From: Bacillus sp. PK3_68
GTDB taxonomy: Bacteria; Bacillota; Bacilli; Bacillales; Domibacillaceae
DNA length: 64,000 bases
Direction of reading: 5' to 3'
Assembly: GCF_003600835.1 (NCBI RefSeq)
Contig: NZ_NQYC01000001.1
Span: 4,053,001 to 4,117,000, forward strand
Below the pieces are notes generated by a model, which saw only the letters and a list, made by a program, of their open reading frames with translations, searched no databases and had not been told where the DNA came from. Each line of letters opens with the position of its first letter. Position 1 is the first letter of the stretch. The translations under genes were made by a program, and so were the position numbers. Shown here piece by piece: positions 45,159-54,048 of the stretch.

Positions 45159-47174
45159 ATGTTAATTGGAAAGCGACTGGGTGGCCGCTATAAAATCATT
45201 AAAATGATTGGCGGCGGGGGAATGGCCAATGTTTATTTGGCACAGGACATGATTTTAGAAAGAGAAGTCGCCCTGAAAGTTCTGCGTCTTGATTTTGTGA
45301 ATGAAGAAGAGTTTATCAGACGTTTTCAAAGAGAAGCGCAGTCTGCCACAAGTCTTGTTCATCCTAATATTGTGAATATTTATGATGTGGGAGAAGAAGA
45401 AGGCATCAATTACATTGTGATGGAATATGTCGATGGGATGACGCTGAAACAGTACATTCAGCAATACTCCCCTATTCCTGTTGAAAAAACGATCGACATT
45501 ATGAAACAACTGGCATCGGCCATTGCTTTTGCTCATCATAATTCAATCATTCATCGGGATATCAAGCCGCACAATATATTAATGGACCAGGAAGGTAATG
45601 TGAAAATTACTGACTTTGGTATTGCCATGGCGTTAAGCGCCACTTCTATCACACAAACGAATGCCGTTCTTGGATCTGTTCATTATATTTCTCCTGAACA
45701 GGCAAGAGGCGGAATGGCTACAAAGAAATCTGATATTTATGCTTTAGGTATTGTCATGTTTGAATTGCTGACGGGGCAGCTGCCGTTTTCCGGTGAGTCC
45801 GCTGTATCTATTGCTCTTAAGCACTTGCAGGCTGAAACACCGTCTGTGAAAAGGTGGAATCCAGATATCCCGCAAAGCGTGGAGAACATTGTCTTAAAGG
45901 CTACCGCTAAGGATCCATTTCACCGATATTCAAGCCTTGAAGAAATGGAGCAGGATTTATCGACTGCTCTTGATCCAGAAAGAGCACAAGAAGAAAGGTT
46001 TTCCATTCAAGAGGACGATGAAAAAACAAAAGCGATCCCTGTCATCAAGGATAGTGAACTCTCTGAAGGATCGGATACGACAGTTGTGCATCCTGTTGAC
46101 CAGCTGGAGGATACACAGCAGCCGGAGAAAGATAAGAAAAAGAAAAAGCGAAAACGATGGCCGATTTTTGTGCTTGTCTCCATTTTATTAATTGCTTTAG
46201 CCATTGGAGCCATTACACTCCTTCCATCCTTGTTAGGACCGAAAGAGGTAAAGATCCCTGACGTTAGTGGCAAGCAGCTTGATGAAGCGGTGTCCAAGCT
46301 TGTGACTGACGGCTTTAAAGTTGGAGAAACGAAAAAACAATTTAGCGATCAAGTACCTGAGGGGATCGTCATCAAAACCGATCCGGCAGCTGGACGAACA
46401 ATGCAAGAAGGCGACACGGTGAACATTTATATTAGTTCAGGAAAAGAGGCCATTGCTGTGGCGGATTACAGTGGCAAGTCTTTTGATGATGCAAAAGAAG
46501 AGCTTGAAAAAGCAGGTTTCAAGAGCGTGGAACAAAAGACCACACATGATGATAGCGAAGCAGGAACCATCATTGATCAAGATCCTGAGCCGGAAAATAA
46601 AGTGATCCCTGAGGACACAACTGTAACATTGACCGTGAGCACGGGTCCGGAAAAAATTCCGCTGATTGATTTAACTGATTACAATGAAAAAAGTTTAAAA
46701 GATTATGCGGAATCAACTGGATTAAACATTGAGGTTGCGCGGGAGAATTATTCAGATTCTGTATCAAAAGGTTTGGTAATCTCTCAATATCCAAGCAGTG
46801 GCACAGAACTTAATAAAGGAGATAAAGTACAGGTGACCATCTCCAAAGGCAAAAAGGAAATTCCGCCGAAGACTGTAACAAAAGAGATTACCATCCCTTA
46901 TGAACCAGATGAAGAGGGAGCACCTCAGGAAGTGCAAATCTATATAGAAGACATGAATCACAGCATGACCGAGCCGTTTGAAGTGTTGACGATCCAAGAA
47001 GATTTAAAGAAAACCTTGGAGTTTGTTTTAACAAAAGGCAGTAAAGCAGGTTATAAAGTGATCCGAGATAAAAGAGTAATTATTGACGAAACAGTTCCGT
47101 ATCCAGAGGATGGCGAAGAGGTTCAAGCAGAAACAACTAGCGATTCTGAGAATGAAGAAGAGGAAGGAGCATAG
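45159..47174 (+). CDS. prkC: Membrane serine/threonine protein kinase PrkC with PASTA repeats
   Basis: PrkC senses muropeptides or lipid II and phosphorylates many targets, affecting germination and stationary-phase survival. The ATG at 45159 gives 671 residues. The Hanks-type kinase domain (about 1-270) has the glycine loop GGGGMANVYLA, catalytic Lys40, HRD with Asp134 and DFG. A basic stretch and one transmembrane helix (about 335-356) are followed by three PASTA domains (about 360-565) and a C-terminal domain with an acidic tail. It is slightly longer than the 648 residues of B. subtilis. Confidence 0.97.
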   Translation: MLIGKRLGGRYKIIKMIGGGGMANVYLAQDMILEREVALKVLRLDFVNEEEFIRRFQREAQSATSLVHPNIVNIYDVGEEEGINYIVMEYVDGMTLKQYIQQYSPIPVEKTIDIMKQLASAIAFAHHNSIIHRDIKPHNILMDQEGNVKITDFGIAMALSATSITQTNAVLGSVHYISPEQARGGMATKKSDIYALGIVMFELLTGQLPFSGESAVSIALKHLQAETPSVKRWNPDIPQSVENIVLKATAKDPFHRYSSLEEMEQDLSTALDPERAQEERFSIQEDDEKTKAIPVIKDSELSEGSDTTVVHPVDQLEDTQQPEKDKKKKKRKRWPIFVLVSILLIALAIGAITLLPSLLGPKEVKIPDVSGKQLDEAVSKLVTDGFKVGETKKQFSDQVPEGIVIKTDPAAGRTMQEGDTVNIYISSGKEAIAVADYSGKSFDDAKEELEKAGFKSVEQKTTHDDSEAGTIIDQDPEPENKVIPEDTTVTLTVSTGPEKIPLIDLTDYNEKSLKDYAESTGLNIEVARENYSDSVSKGLVISQYPSSGTELNKGDKVQVTISKGKKEIPPKTVTKEITIPYEPDEEGAPQEVQIYIEDMNHSMTEPFEVLTIQEDLKKTLEFVLTKGSKAGYKVIRDKRVIIDETVPYPEDGEEVQAETTSDSENEEEEGA

Positions 47175-47219
47175 AGTAACGATGAACTAAAAACAAATCT
47201 CTTAAATAGGAGGAATGGG

Positions 47220-48101
47220 ATGCCTGAAGGAAAAATAGTGAAAGCACTGAGCGGGTTTTATTATGTCTCAACTAACGGCCAGACCTTCCAGTGTCGGGGC
47301 AGGGGCGTTTTTCGAAAGCGAAAAGTGTCTCCGCTCGTTGGTGATTTTGTTGAATTCCAGGTAGAGAATGACTTGGAGGGTTACATTTTAGCAATTGAAG
47401 AAAGAAAAAATGAACTCATCAGACCGCCGATTGCGAACGTCGATCAGGCTATTCTAGTTTTTTCTGCTGCCCGACCGGATTTTAGCACAGCGTTGCTTGA
47501 CCGCTTTCTCGTTTTAATTGAATCAAAGCAGATAGAGCCGCTTATTTGCATCACAAAAATAGATCTTTTGGACGCAGAAGGAGAAGCGGCTATTAAACAG
47601 TATGCAGCTAATTATCGCTCATTCGGATACGAAGTAATTCTGACCTCTTCAGAAAATTTAGCTAATCTTGAAATATTAAAAGAGCATTTGCAAGGAAAAA
47701 CATCGGTATTTGCCGGGCAATCCGGTGTCGGCAAGTCCTCCTTGTTAAATGCACTTAAACCTGAACTGGAGTTAAAAACAGACGACATTTCAGATTCTCT
47801 CGGCCGGGGGAAACATACAACGCGGCATGTCGAGCTAATTAATGTGGAAAATGGCCTCGTTGCTGATACTCCAGGCTTCAGTTCTCTTGAATTAACAGAA
47901 GTGGAAGCAGAAGAGCTGCCTCAATATTTTCCTGAAATGATGGAAAGAAGCCATGAATGCAAATTTAGAGGCTGCCTGCATATTAACGAACCGAAATGTG
48001 CCGTTAAAGCGGCGGTTGATGCTAAAGACATTCCGGCTTACCGATACGAGCATTATTTACAGTTCATGGATGAAATTAAAGAAAGAAAGCCGAGGTATTA
48101 A
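47220..48101 (+). CDS. rsgA: Ribosome small subunit-dependent GTPase RsgA (CpgA)
   Basis: RsgA is a circularly permuted GTPase that checks late 30S assembly; in B. subtilis CpgA is also a PrkC substrate and acts in envelope metabolism. The 293-residue protein has an N-terminal OB fold, the permuted GTPase motifs (TKIDLL before FAGQSGVGKSSLLN and DTPGFSS), and a C-terminal zinc site (CKFRGCLHINEPKCAV). The ATG follows TAGGAGGAAT. rpe begins one base after its stop. Confidence 0.96.
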   Translation: MPEGKIVKALSGFYYVSTNGQTFQCRGRGVFRKRKVSPLVGDFVEFQVENDLEGYILAIEERKNELIRPPIANVDQAILVFSAARPDFSTALLDRFLVLIESKQIEPLICITKIDLLDAEGEAAIKQYAANYRSFGYEVILTSSENLANLEILKEHLQGKTSVFAGQSGVGKSSLLNALKPELELKTDDISDSLGRGKHTTRHVELINVENGLVADTPGFSSLELTEVEAEELPQYFPEMMERSHECKFRGCLHINEPKCAVKAAVDAKDIPAYRYEHYLQFMDEIKERKPRY

Positions 48102-48102
48102 T

Positions 48103-48759
48103 ATGGTAAAGATTGCCCCATCGATTTTATCAGCTAACTTCGCTAAGCTAGGGGAAGAAATTCAAGAAGTAGAAGCTGGCGGTGCTGATTGGATTCATGT
48201 AGACGTTATGGACGGACACTTTGTTCCAAACATTACAATTGGACCGCTCATTGTTGAAGCCGCACGTCCTGTTACAAAGCTTCCTTTAGATGTTCATTTG
48301 ATGATTGAAAATCCGGACCTCTACATCGAAGCGTTCGCCAAAGCGGGTGCCGATTATATTACTGTGCATGCTGAAGCTTGTCCGCATTTGCATAGAACAA
48401 TCCAATTGATCCGTTCATTTGGAGTGAAGCCTGGAGTTGTTTTAAATCCGGCAACGCCTGCCTCCGTGTTAGAATATATTATAGAAGATATTGATCTTGT
48501 TCTTTTGATGACAGTGAACCCCGGATTTGGGGGCCAGTCTTTTATTCATTCGGTTGTGCCTAAGATCCGGGAAGTGAAACAAATGATTACAGCTAAAGGG
48601 CTTGACGTCTTAATAGAAATCGATGGCGGCGTCAACACCGAAACGGCCAAGCTATGTACAGATGCAGGGGCAGATGTATTAGTGGCTGGTTCAGCCATAT
48701 ATAATAAAGATGATCGAAAGCAGGCAATCGCAGATATTAAGTTATCGACAACCATGTGA
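48103..48759 (+). CDS. rpe: Ribulose-phosphate 3-epimerase
   Basis: Rpe interconverts ribulose 5-phosphate and xylulose 5-phosphate in the pentose phosphate pathway. The 218-residue TIM-barrel protein has the motifs APSILSANFAKLGEE, HVDVMDGHFVPN and MTVNPGFGGQSF with the catalytic aspartates and metal-binding histidines. The ATG at 48103 gives this conserved start; the frame upstream lies in rsgA. A hairpin terminator follows. Confidence 0.97.
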   Translation: MVKIAPSILSANFAKLGEEIQEVEAGGADWIHVDVMDGHFVPNITIGPLIVEAARPVTKLPLDVHLMIENPDLYIEAFAKAGADYITVHAEACPHLHRTIQLIRSFGVKPGVVLNPATPASVLEYIIEDIDLVLLMTVNPGFGGQSFIHSVVPKIREVKQMITAKGLDVLIEIDGGVNTETAKLCTDAGADVLVAGSAIYNKDDRKQAIADIKLSTTM

Positions 48760-48770
48760 ACAGGAGGAGA

Positions 48771-48803
48771 ATGGAGCCGTGCGAAACGGCTCCATTTATT
48801 TCT
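48771..48803 (+). terminator. Hairpin terminator after rpe
   Basis: A perfect 10-bp stem, ATGGAGCCGT with ACGGCTCCAT, has a 5-nt loop and is followed by TTATTTCT. The T tract is short, so termination may be partial and thiN could be reached by read-through. Confidence 0.65.
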
Positions 48804-48837
48804 AGAAACAAGTCTTTATCTAGGAGGTGACAGGGGA

Positions 48838-49491
48838 TTGCAAATTATATTAGTCGCTGGAGGGCCAGAAAAAGAATTGCCTGATTTAAGGGGCTTTCAT
48901 GAGACAGATACATACTGGATAGGCGTGGACCGGGGAACCGTGTATTTGCTGAATCGAGGAATTAAACCCCAAGCCGCATTCGGGGACTTTGACTCAGTTT
49001 CTGAAGAAGAATGGCAGTTCATCCAACAAGAAGTAAAAACTATACATACATTCCCGGCTGAAAAAGATGAGACAGACCTTGAACTTGCTTTAAGGTGGTC
49101 GATTTCACTACAGCCTAAGCAGCTAACCATTTTAGGTGCAACAGGGGGCAGAATCGATCATTTCTTTGGCACAATCAGCTTGCTTACAAGCAATCAAATG
49201 AATTTCCGTCATATGGAAGTGGAGATCATTGACCGCTCGAATCGATTGTCGGTTTGCCATGGGCCGATGAAAAGGAAAGTCAGGAAGGATTCATCTTATA
49301 AGTATTTCTCTTTTTTTCCTATTACTAAAGAAGTGAAAGGATTTACGCTTGAGGGATTTAAATACCCGCTTACAAATCATACTGTCCAATTAGGGTCTAC
49401 ATTATATGTAAGTAACGAATTGATAGGCGAAAGTGGTACTTTTTCATTCACCAATGGCATATTAATGGTGGTAAGAAGTTCTGATGATTGA
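48838..49491 (+). CDS. thiN: Thiamine pyrophosphokinase
   Basis: ThiN converts thiamine to thiamine diphosphate using ATP. The 217-residue protein starts at TTG 48838 after TAGGAGGTGAC. It has the catalytic-domain motifs VDRGTVYLL, AFGDFDSVS, EKDETDLELAL and LGATGGRIDHFFG, and a C-terminal thiamine-binding beta domain. No TPP riboswitch precedes it. It is in the usual Bacillus place between rpe and spoVM. Confidence 0.95.
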   Translation: MQIILVAGGPEKELPDLRGFHETDTYWIGVDRGTVYLLNRGIKPQAAFGDFDSVSEEEWQFIQQEVKTIHTFPAEKDETDLELALRWSISLQPKQLTILGATGGRIDHFFGTISLLTSNQMNFRHMEVEIIDRSNRLSVCHGPMKRKVRKDSSYKYFSFFPITKEVKGFTLEGFKYPLTNHTVQLGSTLYVSNELIGESGTFSFTNGILMVVRSSDD

Positions 49492-49519
49492 GCAGCTTTA
49501 AATTGGAGGGGTGGCAATC

Positions 49520-49597
49520 ATGAAATTTTATACCATTAAACTGCCTAAATTTCTTGGCGGGCTCGTCCGAGCAATGCTTGGAACACTGAAAAAATAA
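49520..49597 (+). CDS. spoVM: Stage V sporulation protein M (SpoVM)
   Basis: A 25-codon gene with product MKFYTIKLPKFLGGLVRAML followed by GTLKK. It is nearly the same as the 26-residue SpoVM of B. subtilis. SpoVM is an amphipathic peptide that recognises the positive curvature of the forespore surface, anchors the coat ATPase SpoIVA and inhibits FtsH. The helix with its kink proline (Pro9) is conserved. The ATG follows GGAGGGGTGG. Location between thiN and rpmB matches B. subtilis. Confidence 0.96.
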   Translation: MKFYTIKLPKFLGGLVRAMLGTLKK

Positions 49598-49628
49598 AGG
49601 CAGGCCATAACAGAAGATAGATAGATAC

Positions 49629-49675
49629 AAGCAAAGCGGGGCGCCTGTGTAACTGCAGGCGCAAGCGCATACACA
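49629..49675 (+). repeat. Possible degenerate remnant of the hairpin repeat family
   Basis: AAGCAAAGCGGGGC followed by a GCGCCTG/CAGGCGC hairpin resembles the 5' flank and outer helix of the unit at 59909 (AAGAAAAGCGGGGC). The core is missing. The rest of the spoVM-rpmB gap shows nothing else. Confidence 0.35.
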
Positions 49676-49725
49676 AATTTTGCCTATGAGTGTCCATCAT
49701 GAGGTGGCTTATAGTTTCTCAATAG

Positions 49726-49757
49726 AAAAAACCGGCTGGTAACCAGCCGGTTTTTTT
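49726..49757. terminator. Terminator of rpmB (bidirectional)
   Basis: ACCGGCTGG pairs with CCAGCCGGT around a 3-nt loop and is flanked by A-rich and T-rich tracts on both sides, so it can act on either strand. It lies 16 bp beyond the rpmB stop codon. Confidence 0.9.
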
Positions 49758-49772
49758 CCGTTTGGAAAATTA

Positions 49773-49961
49773 TTATACGCGCTCTACTTTTCCGGATTTT
49801 AACGCTCTTGCAGAAACCCAAACACGTTTAGGTTTGCCATCTACTAAAATGCGAACTTTTTGCAGGTTGGCCCCCCAAGTACGCTTATTGGCGTTCATAG
49901 CGTGGGAACGAGTGTTGCCGGAACGAGCTTTACGGCCTGTTACAACACATTTTTTTGGCAT
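49773..49961 (-). CDS. rpmB: 50S ribosomal protein L28
   Basis: The 62-residue protein [20 protein letters not shown] ... [13 protein letters not shown] matches Bacillus L28 along its whole length. The ATG at 49961 follows GGTGAGGAG; a GTG three codons upstream is possible but adds non-conserved residues. Only one cysteine is present, so this is the zinc-free type. It is on the minus strand between plus-strand spoVM and the asp23-family gene, as in B. subtilis. A promoter-like TTGCAA-17-TAAATT lies about 90 bp upstream. Confidence 0.97.
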   Translation of the reverse strand: MPKKCVVTGRKARSGNTRSHAMNANKRTWGANLQKVRILVDGKPKRVWVSARALKSGKVERV

Positions 49962-50095
49962 ATTATTCACTCCTCACCATTGAAGCTGAAAAGATGGTTT
50001 CAATACTTCATGATATTCTGAAAGATACTTTAATAATTTACCATACAACCTTTTCAATTGCAACTGTTCTTGTAAAGTCTTTCAAGAAAAAAACC

Positions 50096-50130
50096 TTGAC
50101 ATCCTCCTCCCCCATTTGAAATGATATAAT
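50096..50130 (+). promoter_or_regulatory. Probable promoter of the asp23-family/fakA operon
   Basis: An extended -10, TGATATAAT with perfect TATAAT at 50125-50130, is clear. A perfect TTGACA lies at 50096-50101 but 23 bp away, too far for an ordinary sigma-A promoter; the extended -10 may compensate. The leader would be about 75 nt. Confidence 0.55.
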
Positions 50131-50210
50131 GCGGGTAAGTGTTTCTTTTAAAACAAGAGCAAGTATAGTAAAATGTCTGTAGCTTACAACCAATTTTAAG
50201 GGGGGTCCTT

Positions 50211-50573
50211 GTGGCCATTGAGCTTAGAACAAAATACGGACAAATTGATATTTCAAATGATGTGATCGCTATGATTGCCGGTGGAGCAGCCATTGATTGT
50301 TATGGCATTGTCGGCATGGCATCGAAAAAACAAATAAAAGATGGACTTACCGAAATCCTGCGACGGGAAAATTTTGCCCGCGGCGTCGTAGTACGTCAGG
50401 AAGAAGACCAGGTATTTATCGATATGTACATCATTGTCAGCTATGGAACAAAAATATCGGAAGTAGCCAATAACGTGCAATCGAAAGTGAAATATACGCT
50501 TGATCAGACTGTTGGTCTATCTGTTGACGCAGTGAACATTTTTGTGCAAGGGGTTCGAGTAACGAACCCATAG
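50211..50573 (+). CDS. yloU: Asp23/Gls24 family protein YloU
   Basis: A 120-residue Asp23-family envelope stress response protein. Family members are abundant, membrane-associated and often linked to fatty acid or envelope metabolism, but the biochemical role is unclear. The block GQIDISNDVIAMIAGGAAIDCYGIVGMA and the C-terminal VNIFVQGVRV are typical. The start is GTG after AAGGGGGGT. It is paired with fakA, as in most Firmicutes. Confidence 0.94.
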   Translation: MAIELRTKYGQIDISNDVIAMIAGGAAIDCYGIVGMASKKQIKDGLTEILRRENFARGVVVRQEEDQVFIDMYIIVSYGTKISEVANNVQSKVKYTLDQTVGLSVDAVNIFVQGVRVTNP

Positions 50574-50593
50574 TGTGTGAGGAGGAAAGATTT

Positions 50594-52264
50594 GTGTCTA
50601 TTACTTCATTGGATGGAAAGCGGTTTACCGACATGGTTCAAGCGGGAGCCGCTCATTTGTCAGCCCATGCCGATATGGTCGATGCGCTGAACGTGTTTCC
50701 TGTTCCTGACGGAGATACGGGGACAAATATGAATTTGTCCATGACTTCTGGAGCAAAGGAAGTTCAGCAGAACGTGAGTGATCATTTTGGTAAAACAGCA
50801 GCAGCCTTGTCTAAAGGGCTGCTTATGGGAGCGCGTGGAAATTCAGGTGTCATTTTGTCCCAGTTGTTCCGCGGGTTTTCTAAGGCGGTAGAACAGCAGC
50901 AGGAAGTGACGAGTAAAGAGTTGGCTCAAGCTTTCGAGGCGGGAGTGGAAACTGCCTACAAGGCGGTGATGAAACCGGTGGAAGGAACCATCTTAACCGT
51001 TGCGAAGGATGCGGCAAAAAAGGCGGTTGCTTCTGCTAAAAAACAAACAGATATTATTACGGTTATGGAGGAGCTTGTAAAAGAAGCAAGAGCTTCTTTA
51101 GCTCGGACACCGGATTATTTGCCTGTGCTTAGAGAGGTTGGCGTAGTTGATAGTGGAGGACAAGGGCTGTTGCTCGTATATGAGGGCTTCCTTGCAGAAT
51201 TAAAAGGAGAGAAGCTTTCTGAGGCCGTGGGCATTGCTCCGAGTATGGACGAGCTTGTTAATGCCGCCCATCATAAAAATGTCCAAAGTTTTATGGATAC
51301 GTCAGCCATTGAATTTGGTTATTGTACAGAATTTATGGTTCGTTTTGAAGAAGATAAGTTGAAGAATCATCCATTTTCTGAAGAGAAATTCCGGGCGGAT
51401 TTAAGTGAGTATGGGGATTCCTTGCTTGTAATAGCAGATGAGGAATTAGCCAAGGTGCATATCCATTCTGAACAGCCGGGGAATGTATTAACTTACGGTC
51501 AGCGTTACGGCAGTCTAATCAATATGAAAATTGAAAACATGCGTCAGCAGCATAGCAATATTGTGGATGCTCCAGCTAAAGGACCTGCTGTTGCACAAAA
51601 GGAAAAGCAGGAGATCGGTATTGTCACTGTCTGTATGGGTGAGGGCATCGCTCAGTTGTTTGAAAGCATTGGCGCTTCTGTAGTAATTGAAGGCGGCCAA
51701 ACGATGAACCCGAGTACAGAAGATATTGTAAAGGCGATTGAAGAGGTTAATGCCAATAAGGTCATCATTCTACCGAACAACAAAAATATCATTATGGCTG
51801 CTGAGCAGGCCGCTGAAGTAGTGGAGATGGAGGCGGTTGTTATCCCTTCAAAGACTGTTCCGCAAGGGATGTCGGCTTTGCTTGCTTATAACTCTGAAGC
51901 AAGCCTTGAGGATAACCAATCAGCTATGACAGCCGCTCTTGCCCATGTAAAGACTGGGCAAATCACTTTCGCTGTTCGCGACACGAATATCGATGGTGTT
52001 GAAATTGCCAAAGATGATTTCATGGGAATTGCTGACGGAAAGATTTTGCTAACCGATAAAAATAAAGTGGACGCATCAAAAGAGCTGCTTCGGACAATGA
52101 TTGATGAAGAAACAGAAATCATCACCGTTATTTACGGAGAAGATGCTTCTAAAACAGAGGTTGAGGAAGTAGTGGACTTTATTGAGGAGAATTTTGAAGA
52201 AGTGGAAGTAGAGGTTCATGAAGGCAAACAGCCGCTCTATTCTTTCATCTTTGCAGTAGAATAA
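50594..52264 (+). CDS. fakA: Fatty acid kinase catalytic subunit FakA (YloV, Dak family)
   Basis: FakA phosphorylates FakB-bound fatty acids to acyl phosphates, which PlsY uses for phospholipid synthesis; PlsX, also in this window, makes the same intermediate from acyl-ACP. The GTG at 50594 follows GAGGAGGAAAG and gives 556 residues. The N-terminal DhaL-type kinase domain has the metal/ATP motif NVFPVPDGDTGTNM and GARGNSGVILSQ. The central and C-terminal domains (IEFGYCTEFMV ... HEGKQPLYSFIFAVE) are intact. The older label is DAK2 domain protein. Confidence 0.94.
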   Translation: MSITSLDGKRFTDMVQAGAAHLSAHADMVDALNVFPVPDGDTGTNMNLSMTSGAKEVQQNVSDHFGKTAAALSKGLLMGARGNSGVILSQLFRGFSKAVEQQQEVTSKELAQAFEAGVETAYKAVMKPVEGTILTVAKDAAKKAVASAKKQTDIITVMEELVKEARASLARTPDYLPVLREVGVVDSGGQGLLLVYEGFLAELKGEKLSEAVGIAPSMDELVNAAHHKNVQSFMDTSAIEFGYCTEFMVRFEEDKLKNHPFSEEKFRADLSEYGDSLLVIADEELAKVHIHSEQPGNVLTYGQRYGSLINMKIENMRQQHSNIVDAPAKGPAVAQKEKQEIGIVTVCMGEGIAQLFESIGASVVIEGGQTMNPSTEDIVKAIEEVNANKVIILPNNKNIIMAAEQAAEVVEMEAVVIPSKTVPQGMSALLAYNSEASLEDNQSAMTAALAHVKTGQITFAVRDTNIDGVEIAKDDFMGIADGKILLTDKNKVDASKELLRTMIDEETEIITVIYGEDASKTEVEEVVDFIEENFEEVEVEVHEGKQPLYSFIFAVE

Positions 52265-52267
52265 CCA

Positions 52268-52298
52268 GAAGGAAGGGCTCATCCCTTCCTTCTTCTTT
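52268..52298 (+). terminator. Rho-independent terminator after fakA
   Basis: A perfect 10-bp stem, GAAGGAAGGG with CCCTTCCTTC, encloses a 5-nt loop and runs into TTCTTTAT. Confidence 0.8.
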
Positions 52299-52459
52299 AT
52301 GTGCATTTTTAGCGGAATCATAGTAAAATAGAGAAGATAAGCTACGGTTAAAACGGCTTATAACCTTGTTTTGATTTTTACGAGAGCAAAATGGAAGAAC
52401 ATATAAATTAAAGCTGGGCGGCTGTCTTATAAACAATCAGTATTAAAGGAGGCGGCAGG

Positions 52460-53122
52460 GTGAAGTATAAAAGTGTATTTGACATTATTGGACCAATTAT
52501 GATTGGCCCTTCAAGCTCCCATACAGCAGGAGCGGCAAGAATCGGCCGAGTGGCCAGAAGTTTATTTGGAAGAGAACCGCAGTGGGCGGTTATTTCTTTT
52601 TATGGATCATTTGCTGAAACATTTAAAGGGCATGCGACGGATGTAGCCATTGTCGGAGGGCTCCTTGACTTTGATACATTTGACGAGCGTATTAAACATG
52701 CGCTGGACATTGCTAAGGAACGGAAAATAGATATACAGTTTGTGAAAGAGCAAAGCATTCCGGCTCATCCAAACACGGCAAAAGTTCGCATCGGGGACGA
52801 CCGATCGGAAATGGAGCTTGTTGGGATTTCCATTGGGGGCGGAAAAATCGAAATTACTGAATTAAATGGCTTTGAATTAAAGTTAACAGGGCACCATCCT
52901 GCTATTCTCGTTGTCCATGATGACCGATCCGGAGTTATTGCAACGGTTTCTAATGAGTTGGCAAAGCATGATATTAACATTGGTCATATGCAGGTTTCCC
53001 GCAAAGGGGTCGGAGAGATGGCTCTAATGACAATCGAAGTAGATCAGACAGTTAGTGAAGAAGTCCTTGATCAAATCCGGCGTTTGCCTCATATTACGCA
53101 AGTAGCAAGAGTGGCTGACTAA
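52460..53122 (+). CDS. sdaAB: L-serine dehydratase, iron-sulfur-dependent, beta subunit
   Basis: With SdaAA it deaminates L-serine to pyruvate and ammonia. The 220-residue subunit has the N-terminal domain (FDIIGPIMIGPSSSHTAGAARIGR) and a C-terminal ACT domain (PAILVVHDDRSGVIATVSNEL) that probably senses serine. The GTG start follows AAAGGAGGCGG. The two-chain layout is typical of Gram-positives. sdaAA begins 38 bp downstream. Confidence 0.96.
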   Translation: MKYKSVFDIIGPIMIGPSSSHTAGAARIGRVARSLFGREPQWAVISFYGSFAETFKGHATDVAIVGGLLDFDTFDERIKHALDIAKERKIDIQFVKEQSIPAHPNTAKVRIGDDRSEMELVGISIGGGKIEITELNGFELKLTGHHPAILVVHDDRSGVIATVSNELAKHDINIGHMQVSRKGVGEMALMTIEVDQTVSEEVLDQIRRLPHITQVARVAD

Positions 53123-53160
53123 TCGGTCTTTAAATCCAGCTAAGAAGAGGAGTGGTCGGT

Positions 53161-54048
53161 TTGTTTAAAAATGCAGCAGAGCTTGTAAAATTAGCTGAAG
53201 ACAAACAAAAAAAGATTTCTGATATTATGATTGAACAGGAAAGTGAAGTGTCAGGAAAATCCCGTGAAGAAATTATGGGGTTAATGGAAAAAAACTTAGA
53301 TGTAATGGAGCAAGCGGTAGAACGCGGTTTAAAAGGAGTGCGTTCTCTCTCAGGATTGACCGGAGGAGATGCAGTTCTTTTGCAGCAATATATTCAAAAA
53401 GGGAATACATTGTCAGGTCCGCTCTTGCTCGATGCCGTCAGTAAAGCGGTAGCTACGAATGAAGTAAATGCAGCGATGGGAACAATTTGTGCAACACCGA
53501 CTGCGGGCAGTGCAGGAGTTGTGCCAGGCACATTGTTTGCCATACAGGAGAAGCTTAAGCCTTCCCGGGAGGACAAAATCCGCTTTTTATTTACAGCTGG
53601 TGCATTTGGTTACATTGTTGCCAACAATGCATCCATTTCTGGTGCAGCAGGTGGTTGCCAGGCTGAGGTAGGCTCTGCATCTGGCATGGCAGCGGCAGCC
53701 ATTACAGAAATGGCTGGCGGCACACCAGCACAATGTGCGGAAGCTATGGCTATTACGCTGAAAAATATGCTCGGATTAGTTTGTGATCCTGTGGCGGGGC
53801 TTGTGGAAGTGCCATGTGTAAAAAGAAATGCCATGGGAGCAGCCAATGCTATCGTAGCAGCCGATATGGCTCTTGCCGGTGTAACGAGCCGAATTCCTTG
53901 TGATGAAGTGATTGATGCTATGTATAAGATTGGTCAAACGATGCCTTCTGCCTTGAGGGAAACAGCCGGTGGTGGTTTGGCGGCCACACCTACCGGGCGA
54001 AAATTGGAGGCGAAAATTTATGGTGTACCACTCCAATCCCGGGATTGA
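53161..54048 (+). CDS. sdaAA: L-serine dehydratase, iron-sulfur-dependent, alpha subunit
   Basis: The alpha subunit carries the catalytic [4Fe-4S] cluster. TTG 53161 after AGAGGAG gives 295 residues starting MFKNAAELVKLAEDKQKK, aligned with B. subtilis; a GTG nine bases upstream is less likely. Candidate cluster cysteines are in ICATPTAGSAG, CQAEVGSASGMA and LVCDPVAGLVEVPC. The 3' end overlaps recG by 29 bp. Confidence 0.95.
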   Translation: MFKNAAELVKLAEDKQKKISDIMIEQESEVSGKSREEIMGLMEKNLDVMEQAVERGLKGVRSLSGLTGGDAVLLQQYIQKGNTLSGPLLLDAVSKAVATNEVNAAMGTICATPTAGSAGVVPGTLFAIQEKLKPSREDKIRFLFTAGAFGYIVANNASISGAAGGCQAEVGSASGMAAAAITEMAGGTPAQCAEAMAITLKNMLGLVCDPVAGLVEVPCVKRNAMGAANAIVAADMALAGVTSRIPCDEVIDAMYKIGQTMPSALRETAGGGLAATPTGRKLEAKIYGVPLQSRD

